Assembly (NCBI GenBank): GCA_009780235.1
Contig: WRAK01000013.1
Coordinates: 1-64,000 of the forward strand
DNA: 64,000 bases
Reading direction: 5' to 3'
Origin: Oscillospiraceae bacterium
GTDB lineage: Bacteria; Bacillota; Clostridia; Oscillospirales; Oscillospiraceae
The notes beneath the pieces were generated by a model. That model did not search any database and was not told the origin of the DNA. It worked only from the letters and a program-made list of their open reading frames with translations. A program made the translations under genes and the position numbers. Shown here one piece after another: positions 14,504-22,967 of the stretch (position 1 is its first letter; every line of letters begins with the position of its first letter).

Positions 14504-14551
14504 TTTCGTGCGTCCGAGTTGCATTTGTCCGCAAAAAATTGTCCACGCCCT

Positions 14552-14580
14552 GCATAATCCAAAGCTTATCCCCATAGACA
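14552..14580 (+). promoter_or_regulatory. Sigma-E-like promoter of spoIVA
   Basis: GCATAAT (14552-14558), 14-nt spacer, CATAGACA (14573-14580), against sigma-E patterns of about GYATATT and CATACAAT. The fit is partial, but spoIVA is sigma-E dependent in Bacillus. Confidence 0.4.
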
Positions 14581-14636
14581 TGGACTAAAGACATGTTGTA
14601 CACAGTATGCAGTCAATCCGTAAGGGGGAAACAGGC

Positions 14637-16115
14637 GTGGAAGAAAACAGAATTTATGACGACATCGCCCAGAGAACCAATGGGAACATTTATCTCGGTA
14701 TCGTGGGGCCGGTTCGGACGGGTAAATCGACCTTTATCAAGCGGTTTATGGAGACCCTGGTCATCCCCAACATAGACGATGTTTACATGAAAGAGCGGGC
14801 ACGGGATGAACTGCCCCAGTCGGGGAGCGGCAAGACCATCATGACCGCCGAGCCGAAGTTTGTGCCGGAGGACGCGGTGGAGATTCGCATGGAGAGTGCC
14901 GCCAGTCTCTCCGTCCGTCTCGTAGACTGTGTGGGGTATATGGTGGACGGCGCACTCGGCCAATTCGAGGGCGAGACGGAGCGTATGGTGACCACACCTT
15001 GGTTTGACCACGAAATCCCAATGGCCGAAGCGGCGGAGTTCGGGACGCGCAAAGTCATCGCCGAGCACTCAACCATCGGCATTGTCATCACGACAGACGG
15101 GAGCGTCACCGAAATCGGACGGGAGGCGTATCTGCCTGCCGAGGAGCGGGTGATTACGGAGCTCAAGGAGATCGGCAAGCCTTTTATTGTGCTGCTCAAT
15201 TCCGAGAACCCGCGGAGTCAGTCGGCGCAGGAGCTGCGGCGCAGTTTGGAAGAGCAGTACGGCGTGACCGTCCGTGCGGTGAACTGCATGGAGCTGGACG
15301 AGGCGGGGATTACGGAGATTATCCAGAGCGTCCTGCGGGAGTTTCCCGTCAGCGAGTTCGGCATTTTCCTGCCGCCCTGGGTGGATGCCTTGCCCTTTGA
15401 CCATCCGATTCGGGTGGCCCTGTTTGAGACGATACGGGAGAGTGCGGGACAGATGCGCTATATCCGAGACGTGAGCGGCGTAGTGGCGGAGATGGGTACG
15501 CGTGAGGGCATACGCCGTGCGGGTGTGCGGCGGATGCACCTTGGGAGCGGCATTGTCCACGCGGAGCTTGATTTGCCGCGGGAGCTGTTTTACGAGACAC
15601 TCAGCGCAGAATCCGGCTTTGCCGTCAAAGATGATGGCGACCTCTTGGGTCTGCTCACGGAGATGGCGCATGTCAAGACGGAGTTCGATAAAATCAGCCA
15701 CGCCTTGAATGAAGTGCGGACACGGGGTTATGGTGTGGTACTGCCCACACGAGACCAGCTCTGCTTGGAGGAGCCTGAAATCGTTAAGCAGGGCGGCCGC
15801 TACGGCGTACGGCTTCGGGCGACGGCACCGAGTATCCATATGATAGCCGCCAACATCGAGACGGAGGTCTCGCCCGCCGTGGGCGGGGAGCGGAGCAGTG
15901 AGGAGATTATCAACTTCCTCCTGCAAGAGTTCGAGGGCGACGTGAGCCGGATTTGGGAGTCGAATATCTTCGGCAAGAGCCTGTACGATATTGCCAGCGA
16001 GGGGCTGACGGCGAAGATTAAGAAGATGCCCGCCGAGGCGCAGGGGAAATTGCAAGAGACGCTGCAGCGGATTATCAATGAGGGCAGCGGGGGCTTGATT
16101 TGTATTATTCTATAG
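14637..16115 (+). CDS. spoIVA: Stage IV sporulation protein A
   Basis: ATPase that polymerises on the forespore surface and forms the basement layer of the spore coat. The N-terminal P-loop domain has YLGIVGPVRTGKSTFIKRF (Walker A), the following NIDDVYMKERARDELPQSG, and VRLVDCVGYMV (Walker B region). The protein ends in the conserved GGLICIIL tip used for forespore anchoring. The GTG at 14637 is chosen because homologues start with the same ExxxIYDDIAxRTxGxIYLG segment, and AAGGGGG lies 8 nt before it. At 492 residues it has the usual length. It is a strong indicator that the organism forms endospores. Confidence 0.96.
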   Translation: MEENRIYDDIAQRTNGNIYLGIVGPVRTGKSTFIKRFMETLVIPNIDDVYMKERARDELPQSGSGKTIMTAEPKFVPEDAVEIRMESAASLSVRLVDCVGYMVDGALGQFEGETERMVTTPWFDHEIPMAEAAEFGTRKVIAEHSTIGIVITTDGSVTEIGREAYLPAEERVITELKEIGKPFIVLLNSENPRSQSAQELRRSLEEQYGVTVRAVNCMELDEAGITEIIQSVLREFPVSEFGIFLPPWVDALPFDHPIRVALFETIRESAGQMRYIRDVSGVVAEMGTREGIRRAGVRRMHLGSGIVHAELDLPRELFYETLSAESGFAVKDDGDLLGLLTEMAHVKTEFDKISHALNEVRTRGYGVVLPTRDQLCLEEPEIVKQGGRYGVRLRATAPSIHMIAANIETEVSPAVGGERSSEEIINFLLQEFEGDVSRIWESNIFGKSLYDIASEGLTAKIKKMPAEAQGKLQETLQRIINEGSGGLICIIL

Positions 16116-16125
16116 CCGATGTTGT

Positions 16126-16256
16126 AGGGGCAGGCCTTGTGTCTGCCCTTTGCCCGTTGTAGGGGCGGCCATTGGCCGTCCGTGTCTCTGATGGTACGTT
16201 TTGTGTAGTTTGGGAAACGTGCGGGCGCATACTGTCTGCGTGTCCCTACAAAACCA
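16126..16256. repeat. Family A repeats after spoIVA
   Basis: GTAGGGGCAGGCCTTGTGTC (16126-16150), GTAGGGGCGGCCATTGGCC (16159-16182) and an opposite-facing unit ending TGTCCCTACA (about 16220-16254). Confidence 0.75.
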
Positions 16257-16272
16257 ACGTCAAAACCAACCA

Positions 16273-16317
16273 AACCCAATGGAACCCAATGAATCCAATG
16301 AACCCAATGAACCCAAG
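16273..16317 (+). repeat. Tandem 9-bp repeat AACCCAATG
   Basis: Four to five units of AACCCAATG with single changes (AATCCAATG, AACCCAATGG), ending 10 nt before the promoter of the rpmG operon. Confidence 0.7.
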
Positions 16318-16327
16318 AAAATAACAC

Positions 16328-16356
16328 TTGACCTCCCACTCCGGATATGCTATACT
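16328..16356 (+). promoter_or_regulatory. Promoter of the rpmG-secE-nusG operon
   Basis: TTGACC (16328-16333), 17-nt spacer ending TGC, TATACT (16351-16356): near-consensus with an extended -10. Confidence 0.75.
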
Positions 16357-16457
16357 AACTCCACCTGTCGGCAGAGAGGTCTTTTTTGTTGTGCATAAGC
16401 AAAAGTGCAGGCCGAAACTGCTAAATACACAGGGAGGCGAATGGAGGTGCCGAATAG

Positions 16458-16607
16458 ATGCGTATTAAAGTAACACTCAGATGCAACGAATGCAAACAGC
16501 GGAACTACAACACCATGAAGAACAAGAAGAACACGCCGGATCGGTTGGAAATGAACAAGTATTGCCGATTCTGCCGTAAACACACCGTACACACGGAAAC
16601 GAAATAA
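16458..16607 (+). CDS. rpmG: 50S ribosomal protein L33
   Basis: 49-residue large-subunit protein. Starts [17 protein letters not shown], carries the two Cys pairs CNEC and CRFC of the zinc-binding form, and ends [15 protein letters not shown] lies 9 nt before the ATG. First gene of the rpmG-secE-nusG-rplK-rplA run, the usual order in Firmicutes. Confidence 0.95.
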   Translation: MRIKVTLRCNECKQRNYNTMKNKKNTPDRLEMNKYCRFCRKHTVHTETK

Positions 16608-16621
16608 GGGGGCGCAGACAA

Positions 16622-16891
16622 ATGAGTGAAGAGAAGAAAATCGCTCCTGAGCAGAAGCCCGAAAAGAAGGCGAAGAAGAAAAAGCCGGGCGGGAACCGTG
16701 TTTCCAAATGGTTCCGTGAACTGCGGAGCGAGCTGAAAAAAGTCAGCTGGCCCAGTCGCGCACAAATTATCAACAACACTTGGGTTGTGTTGGTTGTCAC
16801 ATGCGTGTGTGCCGTTGCCATCTGGGGTTTTGATTACATTTCGGGACAGATGGTTTCGACTCTAATCCGCTTCTTCGGATCAGGCGGGTAA
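16622..16891 (+). CDS. secE: Preprotein translocase subunit SecE
   Basis: 89-residue subunit that clamps the SecY channel. A Lys-rich cytoplasmic start is followed by the amphipathic helix with the family signature RELRSELKKVSWPSR and one transmembrane helix (WVVLVVTCVCAVAIWGF). Length and position between rpmG and nusG are typical. Confidence 0.95.
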   Translation: MSEEKKIAPEQKPEKKAKKKKPGGNRVSKWFRELRSELKKVSWPSRAQIINNTWVVLVVTCVCAVAIWGFDYISGQMVSTLIRFFGSGG

Positions 16892-16897
16892 GGCGGG

Positions 16898-17428
16898 ATG
16901 GCAGAACAAGCAAAGTGGTATGTGGCACATACCTATTCCGGCTATGAGAACATGGTCAAGGCCGCAATTGAAAAGGCCGCAGATGCCAGACAGATGCAGG
17001 ATTTAATCCTGGAAGTCAGCATCCCCATGGAAACCGTCACCGAGCGGAGCGGGAACGAGGTCAAGACCGTTGAGCGCAAGGTATATCCCGGTTATGTCAT
17101 CATCAAGATGGTCATGACAGACGAATCTTGGCACTTGGTGCGCAACACAAGAGGTGTGACGGGGTTCATCGGCAGCTCTACGGGGCCGGTGCCGCTCACC
17201 GAGGAAGAGATTATCACCATGGGTGTGGAAAAGCACGAAATCGTGCTGGACTATACCGTGGGCGACACAGTAAAGGTTATCGACGGGCCGTTGGACGGCT
17301 TCTTCGGCACGGTGGAAGAGCTGGAGCCGGAGCGGGATTTGGTCCGTGTGGTTGTCTCCATGTTTGGCAGAGAGACGCCTGTGGATTTAGAACTCGACCA
17401 AGTAGAGCCGGTCAGCAAGGACAAATAA
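16898..17428 (+). CDS. nusG: Transcription elongation/termination factor NusG
   Basis: 176 residues: NGN domain (WYVAHTYSGYENMVKAAIEK ... VYPGYVIIKMVMTDESWHLVRNTRGVTGFIG) and C-terminal KOW domain (GDTVKVIDGPLDGFFGTVEEL). It binds RNA polymerase and affects pausing, rho action and coupling to ribosomes. Starts 6 nt after secE. A 30-bp stretch with two small inverted repeats (17434-17461, including TTATGTAAAC) separates it from rplK. Confidence 0.96.
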   Translation: MAEQAKWYVAHTYSGYENMVKAAIEKAADARQMQDLILEVSIPMETVTERSGNEVKTVERKVYPGYVIIKMVMTDESWHLVRNTRGVTGFIGSSTGPVPLTEEEIITMGVEKHEIVLDYTVGDTVKVIDGPLDGFFGTVEELEPERDLVRVVVSMFGRETPVDLELDQVEPVSKDK

Positions 17429-17498
17429 ATTTACGGTTTATGTAAACGTTTCATGTGAAACGATTGATTTTGACTGTTAGTATTGGAGGACGAACACA

Positions 17499-17924
17499 TT
17501 GGCACAGAAAGTTGTTGGATATATTAAGCTGCAAATCACCGGCGGCAAGGCGACACCGGCACCGCCGGTCGGCCCTGCGTTGGGTCAGCACGGCGTGAAT
17601 ATCGCCCAGTTTACCAAAGAGTTCAACGAGCGCACTAAAAATGACATGGGGACAACCATCCCTGTCGTCATCACGGTCTACGGTGACCGTTCCTTTAGCT
17701 TCATCACCAAGACCCCGCCCGCCGTTACCCTGATTAAGCAGGCGATTAGCTTGGACAAGGGTTCCGGTGTGCCGCAGAAGGATAAGGTCGGCACTATTTC
17801 TCAGGACGCAATCCGTCAGATTGCCGAACGGAAGATGCCGGACCTCAATGCGAGCTCGGTGGAGTCTGCCATGTGCATGATTGCCGGCACCTGCCGCAGT
17901 ATGGGCGTCGTTGTAGAAGACTAA
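17499..17924 (+). CDS. rplK: 50S ribosomal protein L11
   Basis: 141 residues with the usual N-terminal [22 protein letters not shown] and C-terminal rRNA-binding part ([24 protein letters not shown]). The start is TTG at 17499 with GGAGGA 8 nt before it; no ATG fits. L11 forms part of the GTPase centre and mediates the stringent response through RelA. Confidence 0.95.
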   Translation: MAQKVVGYIKLQITGGKATPAPPVGPALGQHGVNIAQFTKEFNERTKNDMGTTIPVVITVYGDRSFSFITKTPPAVTLIKQAISLDKGSGVPQKDKVGTISQDAIRQIAERKMPDLNASSVESAMCMIAGTCRSMGVVVED

Positions 17925-17927
17925 ATC

Positions 17928-17977
17928 GTAGGGGCGGCCTGCGGCCGTCCGCGGGCGCAGACTGTGCGCCCCTGCAT
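17928..17977. repeat. Family A repeat inserted between rplK and rplA
   Basis: GTAGGGGCGGCCTGCGGCC (17928-17952) followed by the opposite-facing unit GGGCGCAGACTGTGCGCCCC, inside the ribosomal protein operon. Confidence 0.8.
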
Positions 17978-18031
17978 GAATTCGTGGGAGGGCACCGGAA
18001 AGCCCTGTGACCACAAAGGAGGATATTTAAA

Positions 18032-18718
18032 TTGTTCAGAGGTAAAAACTATAAAGAGAGCGTAAAGCTCGTTGACAAGACGAAATTATATGACCCCGCC
18101 GAGGCGTTTGAGACCGTCATCAAGGCCAGTAAGGCCAAATTTGATGAGACGGTGGAGCTTCACGTGCGCCTTGGTGTTGACTCCCGTCACGCTGACCAGC
18201 AGGTGAGAGGCGCGGTTGTCCTGCCGAACGGCACGGGTAAGACGGCACGGGTGCTCGTCATCTGTAAAGAAGAGCGTCAGCAGGAAGCCACGGATGCCGG
18301 AGCAGATTTTGTCGGCGGAGACGAGATGATTGAGAAGATTCAGAAAGAAAACTTCTTCGACTACGATGCCATCGTGACTACACCGGACATGATGGGTAAG
18401 GTCGGCCGTCTGGGTAAGGTGCTTGGCCCCAAGGGTTTGATGCCGACACCGAAAGCGGGTACGGTGAGTCCCGATATTGCCAAGGCCGTGCAGGAACTCA
18501 AGGCCGGTAAGATTGAGTACCGCCTTGACAAGACGAACATCATCCATTGCCCAATCGGCAAGGTGTCTTTCGGACCGGAGAAGCTGACGGAGAACTTTGA
18601 TACGCTGATCGGTGCGATTATCAAGGCGAAGCCCGCGGCCGCGAAGGGGCAGTATATTAAGTCTTGTGTGACGGCTTCTACGATGGGGCCGGGGGTTAAG
18701 GTTAACGCTGCGCGCTAA
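18032..18718 (+). CDS. rplA: 50S ribosomal protein L1
   Basis: 228-residue protein of the L1 stalk. It has the family's [41 protein letters not shown]-like [26 protein letters not shown] and the end SSTMGPG-like [11 protein letters not shown]. The start is TTG at 18032 with AAAGGAGG 8 nt upstream. A strong terminator follows at once, so rplJ and rplL are not in this operon. Confidence 0.95.
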   Translation: MFRGKNYKESVKLVDKTKLYDPAEAFETVIKASKAKFDETVELHVRLGVDSRHADQQVRGAVVLPNGTGKTARVLVICKEERQQEATDAGADFVGGDEMIEKIQKENFFDYDAIVTTPDMMGKVGRLGKVLGPKGLMPTPKAGTVSPDIAKAVQELKAGKIEYRLDKTNIIHCPIGKVSFGPEKLTENFDTLIGAIIKAKPAAAKGQYIKSCVTASTMGPGVKVNAAR

Positions 18719-18748
18719 CTTTAGCTGCCATTAAAGGATAACAATTAT

Positions 18749-18785
18749 AAAGGCCGCCGCTCGGTTTGAGCGGCGGCCTTTTTGT
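18749..18785 (+). terminator. Terminator ending the ribosomal protein operon
   Basis: AAAGGCCGCCGCTC / GAGCGGCGGCCTTT stem with T run, 30 nt after rplA. Confidence 0.92.
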
Positions 18786-18812
18786 GTTTGGGTGGGGGAG
18801 AGGGCGTAGTGC

Positions 18813-19244
18813 CTATACCGTTCCCGCCACATCCTCACCATCTATGAAAAACTTATAACGCTTTGTGTTAAACTTCAACACGCAGTAGTTGGGGTCATCG
18901 GGGCCTGTGAAGTGGTGAACAAGGCCATCGTACCACATGTCACGCTTTACCTCGTCTGCGGTGATGACTTCTACTTCGCCGACCAGGTTGATACAGTATG
19001 CGGCGGTGGCGAAGCAGACGCTGGCTTTGTTGTCCTTTGCAGCTCTTTTTGCTCTGTTTTCGTCGAGCATGGTGCCGAATGTAATCTGATTGATGCCCTC
19101 AGATTTTGACGGCATCATGACGGATGCGGTCGGGAAGCCTTCTTCGTCAATGAGTGAGAGTGTACAGAAGCCGAAGCCTGCCTGCCCTTGGGCGGAGTTT
19201 TCTTTGATGAGTTCGGCGACCTTGGTGATGGTATCTTGATTCAT
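18813..19244 (-). CDS. Pyridoxamine 5'-phosphate oxidase-family flavoprotein
   Basis: 143-residue split-barrel protein resembling general stress protein 26 types: FCTLSLIDEEGFPTASVMMPS, ITFGTMLDENRAKRAAKDNKASVCFA, INLVGEVEVITADEVKRDMW and HHFTGPDDPNYCVLKFNTKRYKFFIDG. Such proteins bind FMN, FAD or haem; the substrate is unknown. The ATG at 19244 has AAAGG upstream. Probably a single gene, convergent with the ribosomal operon. Confidence 0.85.
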   Translation of the reverse strand: MNQDTITKVAELIKENSAQGQAGFGFCTLSLIDEEGFPTASVMMPSKSEGINQITFGTMLDENRAKRAAKDNKASVCFATAAYCINLVGEVEVITADEVKRDMWYDGLVHHFTGPDDPNYCVLKFNTKRYKFFIDGEDVAGTV

Positions 19245-19342
19245 GTGTTAACAACCTTTCTGCTTTTGTATCATTCTTTTAGAAAAGCTTAACCCTTGGC
19301 GCAGCCGCGGGTGAAGCCCTTGCCAACATTTTTTATTATACC

Positions 19343-20176
19343 TCAAAACTTGCTCGTGTTGATGTAAAAATCAGACATGTTATTGCGGTATTCCCCCGGC
19401 GTTACGCCGCATACCGACTTGAAATCGCGGATGAAATGAGATAAATCGTGGAACCCCATGACATCGGAAATAAAGGCTGTGCCGATATTCGGCTTCTTCA
19501 GCAGGCGAAATGTTTTGTTAATTCGGACTAATTTTGAAAACGATTTTGTACTGATACCCACATGTTGTTTGAAGATTCTGTTCAATTGACGTTCGCTGTA
19601 ATGGATGTCATCTGCCAGTTTTTTTACGGAGACATTCCCGGCAGAACCGAGGATGTGTTGTAGTGACAGCAGTAACTGCGGATGGTGCGCCGTATACATA
19701 TGCCGCAGCAGCAACTTATCAAGGTCGGTTGCAAGTTCGGCAACGCTGTGCGCTTTTTCAACGGTCTCAGAGAGTGATTTGCTTAACTTCGGATTTACCG
19801 CCTCGAAAGGAAGGGATTCGTCTGCTAATTCATTTTGATTTATCCCTGTGAGGGCATACAGTCCGGCCGGGTTGAATTCTATGGTAACTACCATGCGAAG
19901 CAGATTCACTTGACTTCCGTACATATATGGTTTTGCAGTCGGGCCGTCCAAATGAATTGACAAACCCTTGTCGTCCCGTTCAACAGAAAGAGTTGCGCAT
20001 CCGCATGGGATTGCTGTGAAGTTATCGGGCATGATGTCTTTCGTGGGGAAAGTTATGCTGTAATTTGAAATGTACGCGCTCAGATGGGGATGGGGGAGCA
20101 GACATATGAACTCGTTTGTTTGGAGTAATATGCGGTGGCGTTCCCTGCATGTGTGGAGGTTCTGTTGTGAAAGCAT
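19343..20176 (-). CDS. AraC-family transcriptional regulator
   Basis: 277 residues. The N-terminal half (LPHPHLSAYISNYSITFP ... FNPAGLYALTGI) resembles the DUF6597 sensor domain found before AraC helices. The C-terminal AraC domain has two HTH motifs: VSVKKLADDIHYSERQLNRIFKQHVGIS and IGTAFISDVMGFHDLSHFIRDFKSVCGVTPGEYR. AGAGGA lies 7 nt before the ATG. The effector and target are unknown; divergent or neighbouring genes give no strong hint. Confidence 0.85.
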   Translation of the reverse strand: MLSQQNLHTCRERHRILLQTNEFICLLPHPHLSAYISNYSITFPTKDIMPDNFTAIPCGCATLSVERDDKGLSIHLDGPTAKPYMYGSQVNLLRMVVTIEFNPAGLYALTGINQNELADESLPFEAVNPKLSKSLSETVEKAHSVAELATDLDKLLLRHMYTAHHPQLLLSLQHILGSAGNVSVKKLADDIHYSERQLNRIFKQHVGISTKSFSKLVRINKTFRLLKKPNIGTAFISDVMGFHDLSHFIRDFKSVCGVTPGEYRNNMSDFYINTSKF

Positions 20177-20285
20177 GGTTATGTCCTCTGAGATGTGGGG
20201 GCGGCGTGTTGCCGCTCGTGTGTTACAAGCATGATAAAATCGTGATGTGGGGGCGGGATGCCCCCCGCCCCCGCGAGGGCAAAGT

Positions 20286-21851
20286 CTACGGTCCGACGAC
20301 AGACCGATACAATCGATATCCGCCGCTCAGATTATACACCTCAAACCCACGCTGCATCAGTATCCGAGCCGCGATATAGCTGCGCAGGCCGGATTGACAG
20401 GTTGCGTATATGGGTTTTGTTTGGTCGAGTTCGCCTGTTCGGCTCCGCAGTTCGTCTAAGGGGAGGGTTTCCACATCGTGCCAGTAGAATGTTTTTACTT
20501 TGCCTGTCAGTATATTTTCGATGACATAGCCGGCCATGTTTACGGGGTCTTTGGCCGAGGAATAGGGCGGGGCGTAGCATAGCTCCAACCGCGTGAGGTC
20601 AAAGGCCGTCATCCCCGCGCGGATTGCGGTGGCGAATACGTCACAGCGTTTGTCCGCGCCCTCAAAGCCCACGATTTGCGCGCCGAGGATTTTGCCTGTG
20701 CTTGGCGCAAATATCGTCTTGATTAACATAGAGGTCGCACCCGGATAATAGCTTGCGTGGCTCATCGAATAGATAAAAGATTTCTCGTAGTCGAGCCCAA
20801 GACGCTTGGCTGTTTTTTCATTGATGCCTGTCGTGGCGGCGGTCATGTCGAACACCTTGAGAATCGCTGAGCCTTGCGTCCCTGTGTAGCGGCTGTTCAG
20901 ACCGCAGATGACATCTGCCGCGATGCGTCCTTGCTTGTTCGCGGGGCCCGCGAGGGGGACGAAGCCCTTTTGGCCGGTGACGAAGTCCGTGACCTCTACT
21001 GCATCGCCCACGGCGAAGATGTCGGGGTCGGAGGTCTGCATTTGTTCGCTTACCACGATGGAGCCGCGTTCGCTCACGGCAAGTCCCGATGCCTTGGCCA
21101 AGCTGCTTTCAGGGCGGACACCGATGGCCATGATAAGCATGTCCGCTTGGAGTTTGCCGTCGTTTAGGGTGACTGTAAGTGTATCGCCGCTGTCCGCAAT
21201 CGACTGCACGCCATTTTCCAGGATGAGGCGCACGCCTTTGCGTTCCAGGTATCTGTGGACATCGCAGGCCATGTCGTAGTCGAGCGGTGCGATGATTTGG
21301 TCTTGCATCTCAATGAGTGTTACTTGCAGCCCCGCGGTGTGCAGGTTCTCCGCCATCTCCACGCCGATGTAGCCGCCGCCGATGACCGCCGCGCTTTTGG
21401 GGCGGTTTGTCTCGATGTACGCTTTGATTTTGAGCGTGTCGGGGATGGTGCGCAGGGGAAAGACTTTATCGGAATCGGCTCCCTCGATGTTCGGCCGAAT
21501 CGGCTCTGCGCCGGGGGAGAGAATGAGTTTGTCGTAGGATTCGGTGTAGGTCTTGCCCGTTTTGCGGCTTCGGACGCTTACGTTTTTTGCCGCTCGGTCT
21601 ATGGCGGTGACTTCGCTGTAGACACGCACGTCTACATTGAACCTTGCCCGAAAGCTCTGCGGAGTTTGGACGGTGAGTGCCGCCTTGTCTTTGATTTCGC
21701 CGCCGATGTAGTAGGGGAGGCCGCAGTTGGCGAAAGAGATGTGTTCGCCGCGCTCGAATAGGATGATTTCGGCGTGTTCGTCTAATCTGCGCAGCCGTGC
21801 CGCTGCCGATGCGCCGCCCGCCACGCCGCCGACGATGATGATTTTACTCAT
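20286..21851 (-). CDS. CoA-disulfide reductase-like flavoprotein with rhodanese tail
   Basis: 521 residues. FAD-binding start KIIIVGGVAGGASAAARLRR, redox Cys in SFANCGLPYYIGG (the CoADR/Npsr position), NAD(P) motif AAVIGGGYIGVEMAENL, FAD-closing FAVGDAVEV, a dimerisation domain to about 440, then a C-terminal rhodanese domain with active-site loop ATCQSGLRSY and GFEVYNLSGGY. Homologues reduce CoA disulfide or CoA persulfide, or handle polysulfide with NAD(P)H. The rhodanese points to persulfide chemistry. The ATG at 21851 has AAAGGAG 8 nt upstream; earlier starts are unsupported. Confidence 0.9.
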   Translation of the reverse strand: MSKIIIVGGVAGGASAAARLRRLDEHAEIILFERGEHISFANCGLPYYIGGEIKDKAALTVQTPQSFRARFNVDVRVYSEVTAIDRAAKNVSVRSRKTGKTYTESYDKLILSPGAEPIRPNIEGADSDKVFPLRTIPDTLKIKAYIETNRPKSAAVIGGGYIGVEMAENLHTAGLQVTLIEMQDQIIAPLDYDMACDVHRYLERKGVRLILENGVQSIADSGDTLTVTLNDGKLQADMLIMAIGVRPESSLAKASGLAVSERGSIVVSEQMQTSDPDIFAVGDAVEVTDFVTGQKGFVPLAGPANKQGRIAADVICGLNSRYTGTQGSAILKVFDMTAATTGINEKTAKRLGLDYEKSFIYSMSHASYYPGATSMLIKTIFAPSTGKILGAQIVGFEGADKRCDVFATAIRAGMTAFDLTRLELCYAPPYSSAKDPVNMAGYVIENILTGKVKTFYWHDVETLPLDELRSRTGELDQTKPIYATCQSGLRSYIAARILMQRGFEVYNLSGGYRLYRSVVGP

Positions 21852-21945
21852 GATGAGGCTCCTTTGTGAAATAGTTGTACTTACACGCCCGTGCGGAAAG
21901 TATATCAAATTTTGGGGGCTTGTGCAATCCCTGTGGTATCCGGGC

Positions 21946-22018
21946 GGGCGGCCAATGGCCGACCCCTACAACGAATGCCCCCCCCGCAGGGCGGCCACGT
22001 GGGGCCGCCCCTACAAAT
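21946..22018. repeat. Family A repeats, back-to-back pair
   Basis: GGCGGCCAATGGCCGACCCCTAC (21947-21971) and GGCGGCCACGTGGGGCCGCCCCTACA (about 21988-22017). The 255-bp gap between the divergent genes otherwise holds only the dapF leader. Confidence 0.7.
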
Positions 22019-22106
22019 GTGCGGCAATCCGCCTTGAATGATATGGCAAAACATGCTATGATAAGATTCATATAAGATTCCCCCCACACCAAAGGAGCAC
22101 CCCCTT

Positions 22107-22940
22107 ATGAAATTCACAAAAATGCACGGTCTCGGCAACGACTACATCTATGTCAACTGCTTTGAAGAGGAAATCGCTGACCGTAGTGCCTTGGCAATTC
22201 GGGTTTCCAACCGCCATTTCGGCGTCGGGAGCGATGGGCTTATCTGTATTTGTCCGAGCGAACGGGCAGATTTTCTCATGGACATGTACAACGCCGACGG
22301 TTCCCGGAGTGAGATGTGCGGGAACGGGATTCGGTGCGTGGGGAAGTACGTCTACGACAAAGGGTTGACGAAAGAGACTGTCATCACGGTGGAGAGCGGG
22401 GGAGAGGTCAAGACCTTGCAGCTTTTCGTGGAGGATGGCCGTGTGCAGTCGGTGCGGGTAGACATGGGTCAGCCGATTTTAAAGCCGGAGCTGATTCCCG
22501 TGAATGCCGAAGGGGAGGTGTTCATAGACCGTCCCGTGGAGGTTTTGGGTCAGCGATATTTGGTGACTTGCGTCTCCATGGGCAATCCGCACGCCGTGAC
22601 CTTTGTGGAGGATGTGGACAGCATTGATATCCAAACAATCGGGCCGGTGTTTGAGAGCCACCCCTTGTTCCCCGAACGGGTCAATACGGAGTTTGCACAG
22701 GTAATTGACGGCAAGACGCTGAAGATGCGGGTCTGGGAGCGCGGGTCGGGGGAGACTTTGGCCTGCGGGACAGGGGCATCGGCTTGTGTTGTGGCGGGAT
22801 CCTTGAACGGGCTTTGTGAGAGTGCCGCCACGGTACAGCTTTTGGGCGGGGAGCTGGAGATTGAATGGGATAAGGAAGAGACGGGGTGCGTATTTATGAC
22901 GGGGCCTGCGGTGACGGTGTTTGATGGGGAGCTTTTTTAA
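22107..22940 (+). CDS. dapF: Diaminopimelate epimerase
   Basis: Converts LL- to meso-diaminopimelate for lysine and peptidoglycan synthesis. 277 residues starting MKFTKMHGLGNDYIYVN. Both catalytic cysteines are present: MYNADGSRSEMCGNGIRC and ETLACGTGASAC. GVGSDGLICI and MGNPHAVTF are also typical. AAAGGAG lies 9 nt before the ATG. It implies a meso-DAP type cell wall. Confidence 0.96.
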   Translation: MKFTKMHGLGNDYIYVNCFEEEIADRSALAIRVSNRHFGVGSDGLICICPSERADFLMDMYNADGSRSEMCGNGIRCVGKYVYDKGLTKETVITVESGGEVKTLQLFVEDGRVQSVRVDMGQPILKPELIPVNAEGEVFIDRPVEVLGQRYLVTCVSMGNPHAVTFVEDVDSIDIQTIGPVFESHPLFPERVNTEFAQVIDGKTLKMRVWERGSGETLACGTGASACVVAGSLNGLCESAATVQLLGGELEIEWDKEETGCVFMTGPAVTVFDGELF

Positions 22941-22967
22941 TTAGCAATTTTTAGGAGGAGAGATGTT

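Noticed and set aside
16270..16320. CRISPR-like repeats
   Set aside because: Contiguous 9-bp tandem units without spacers; no cas genes in the window.
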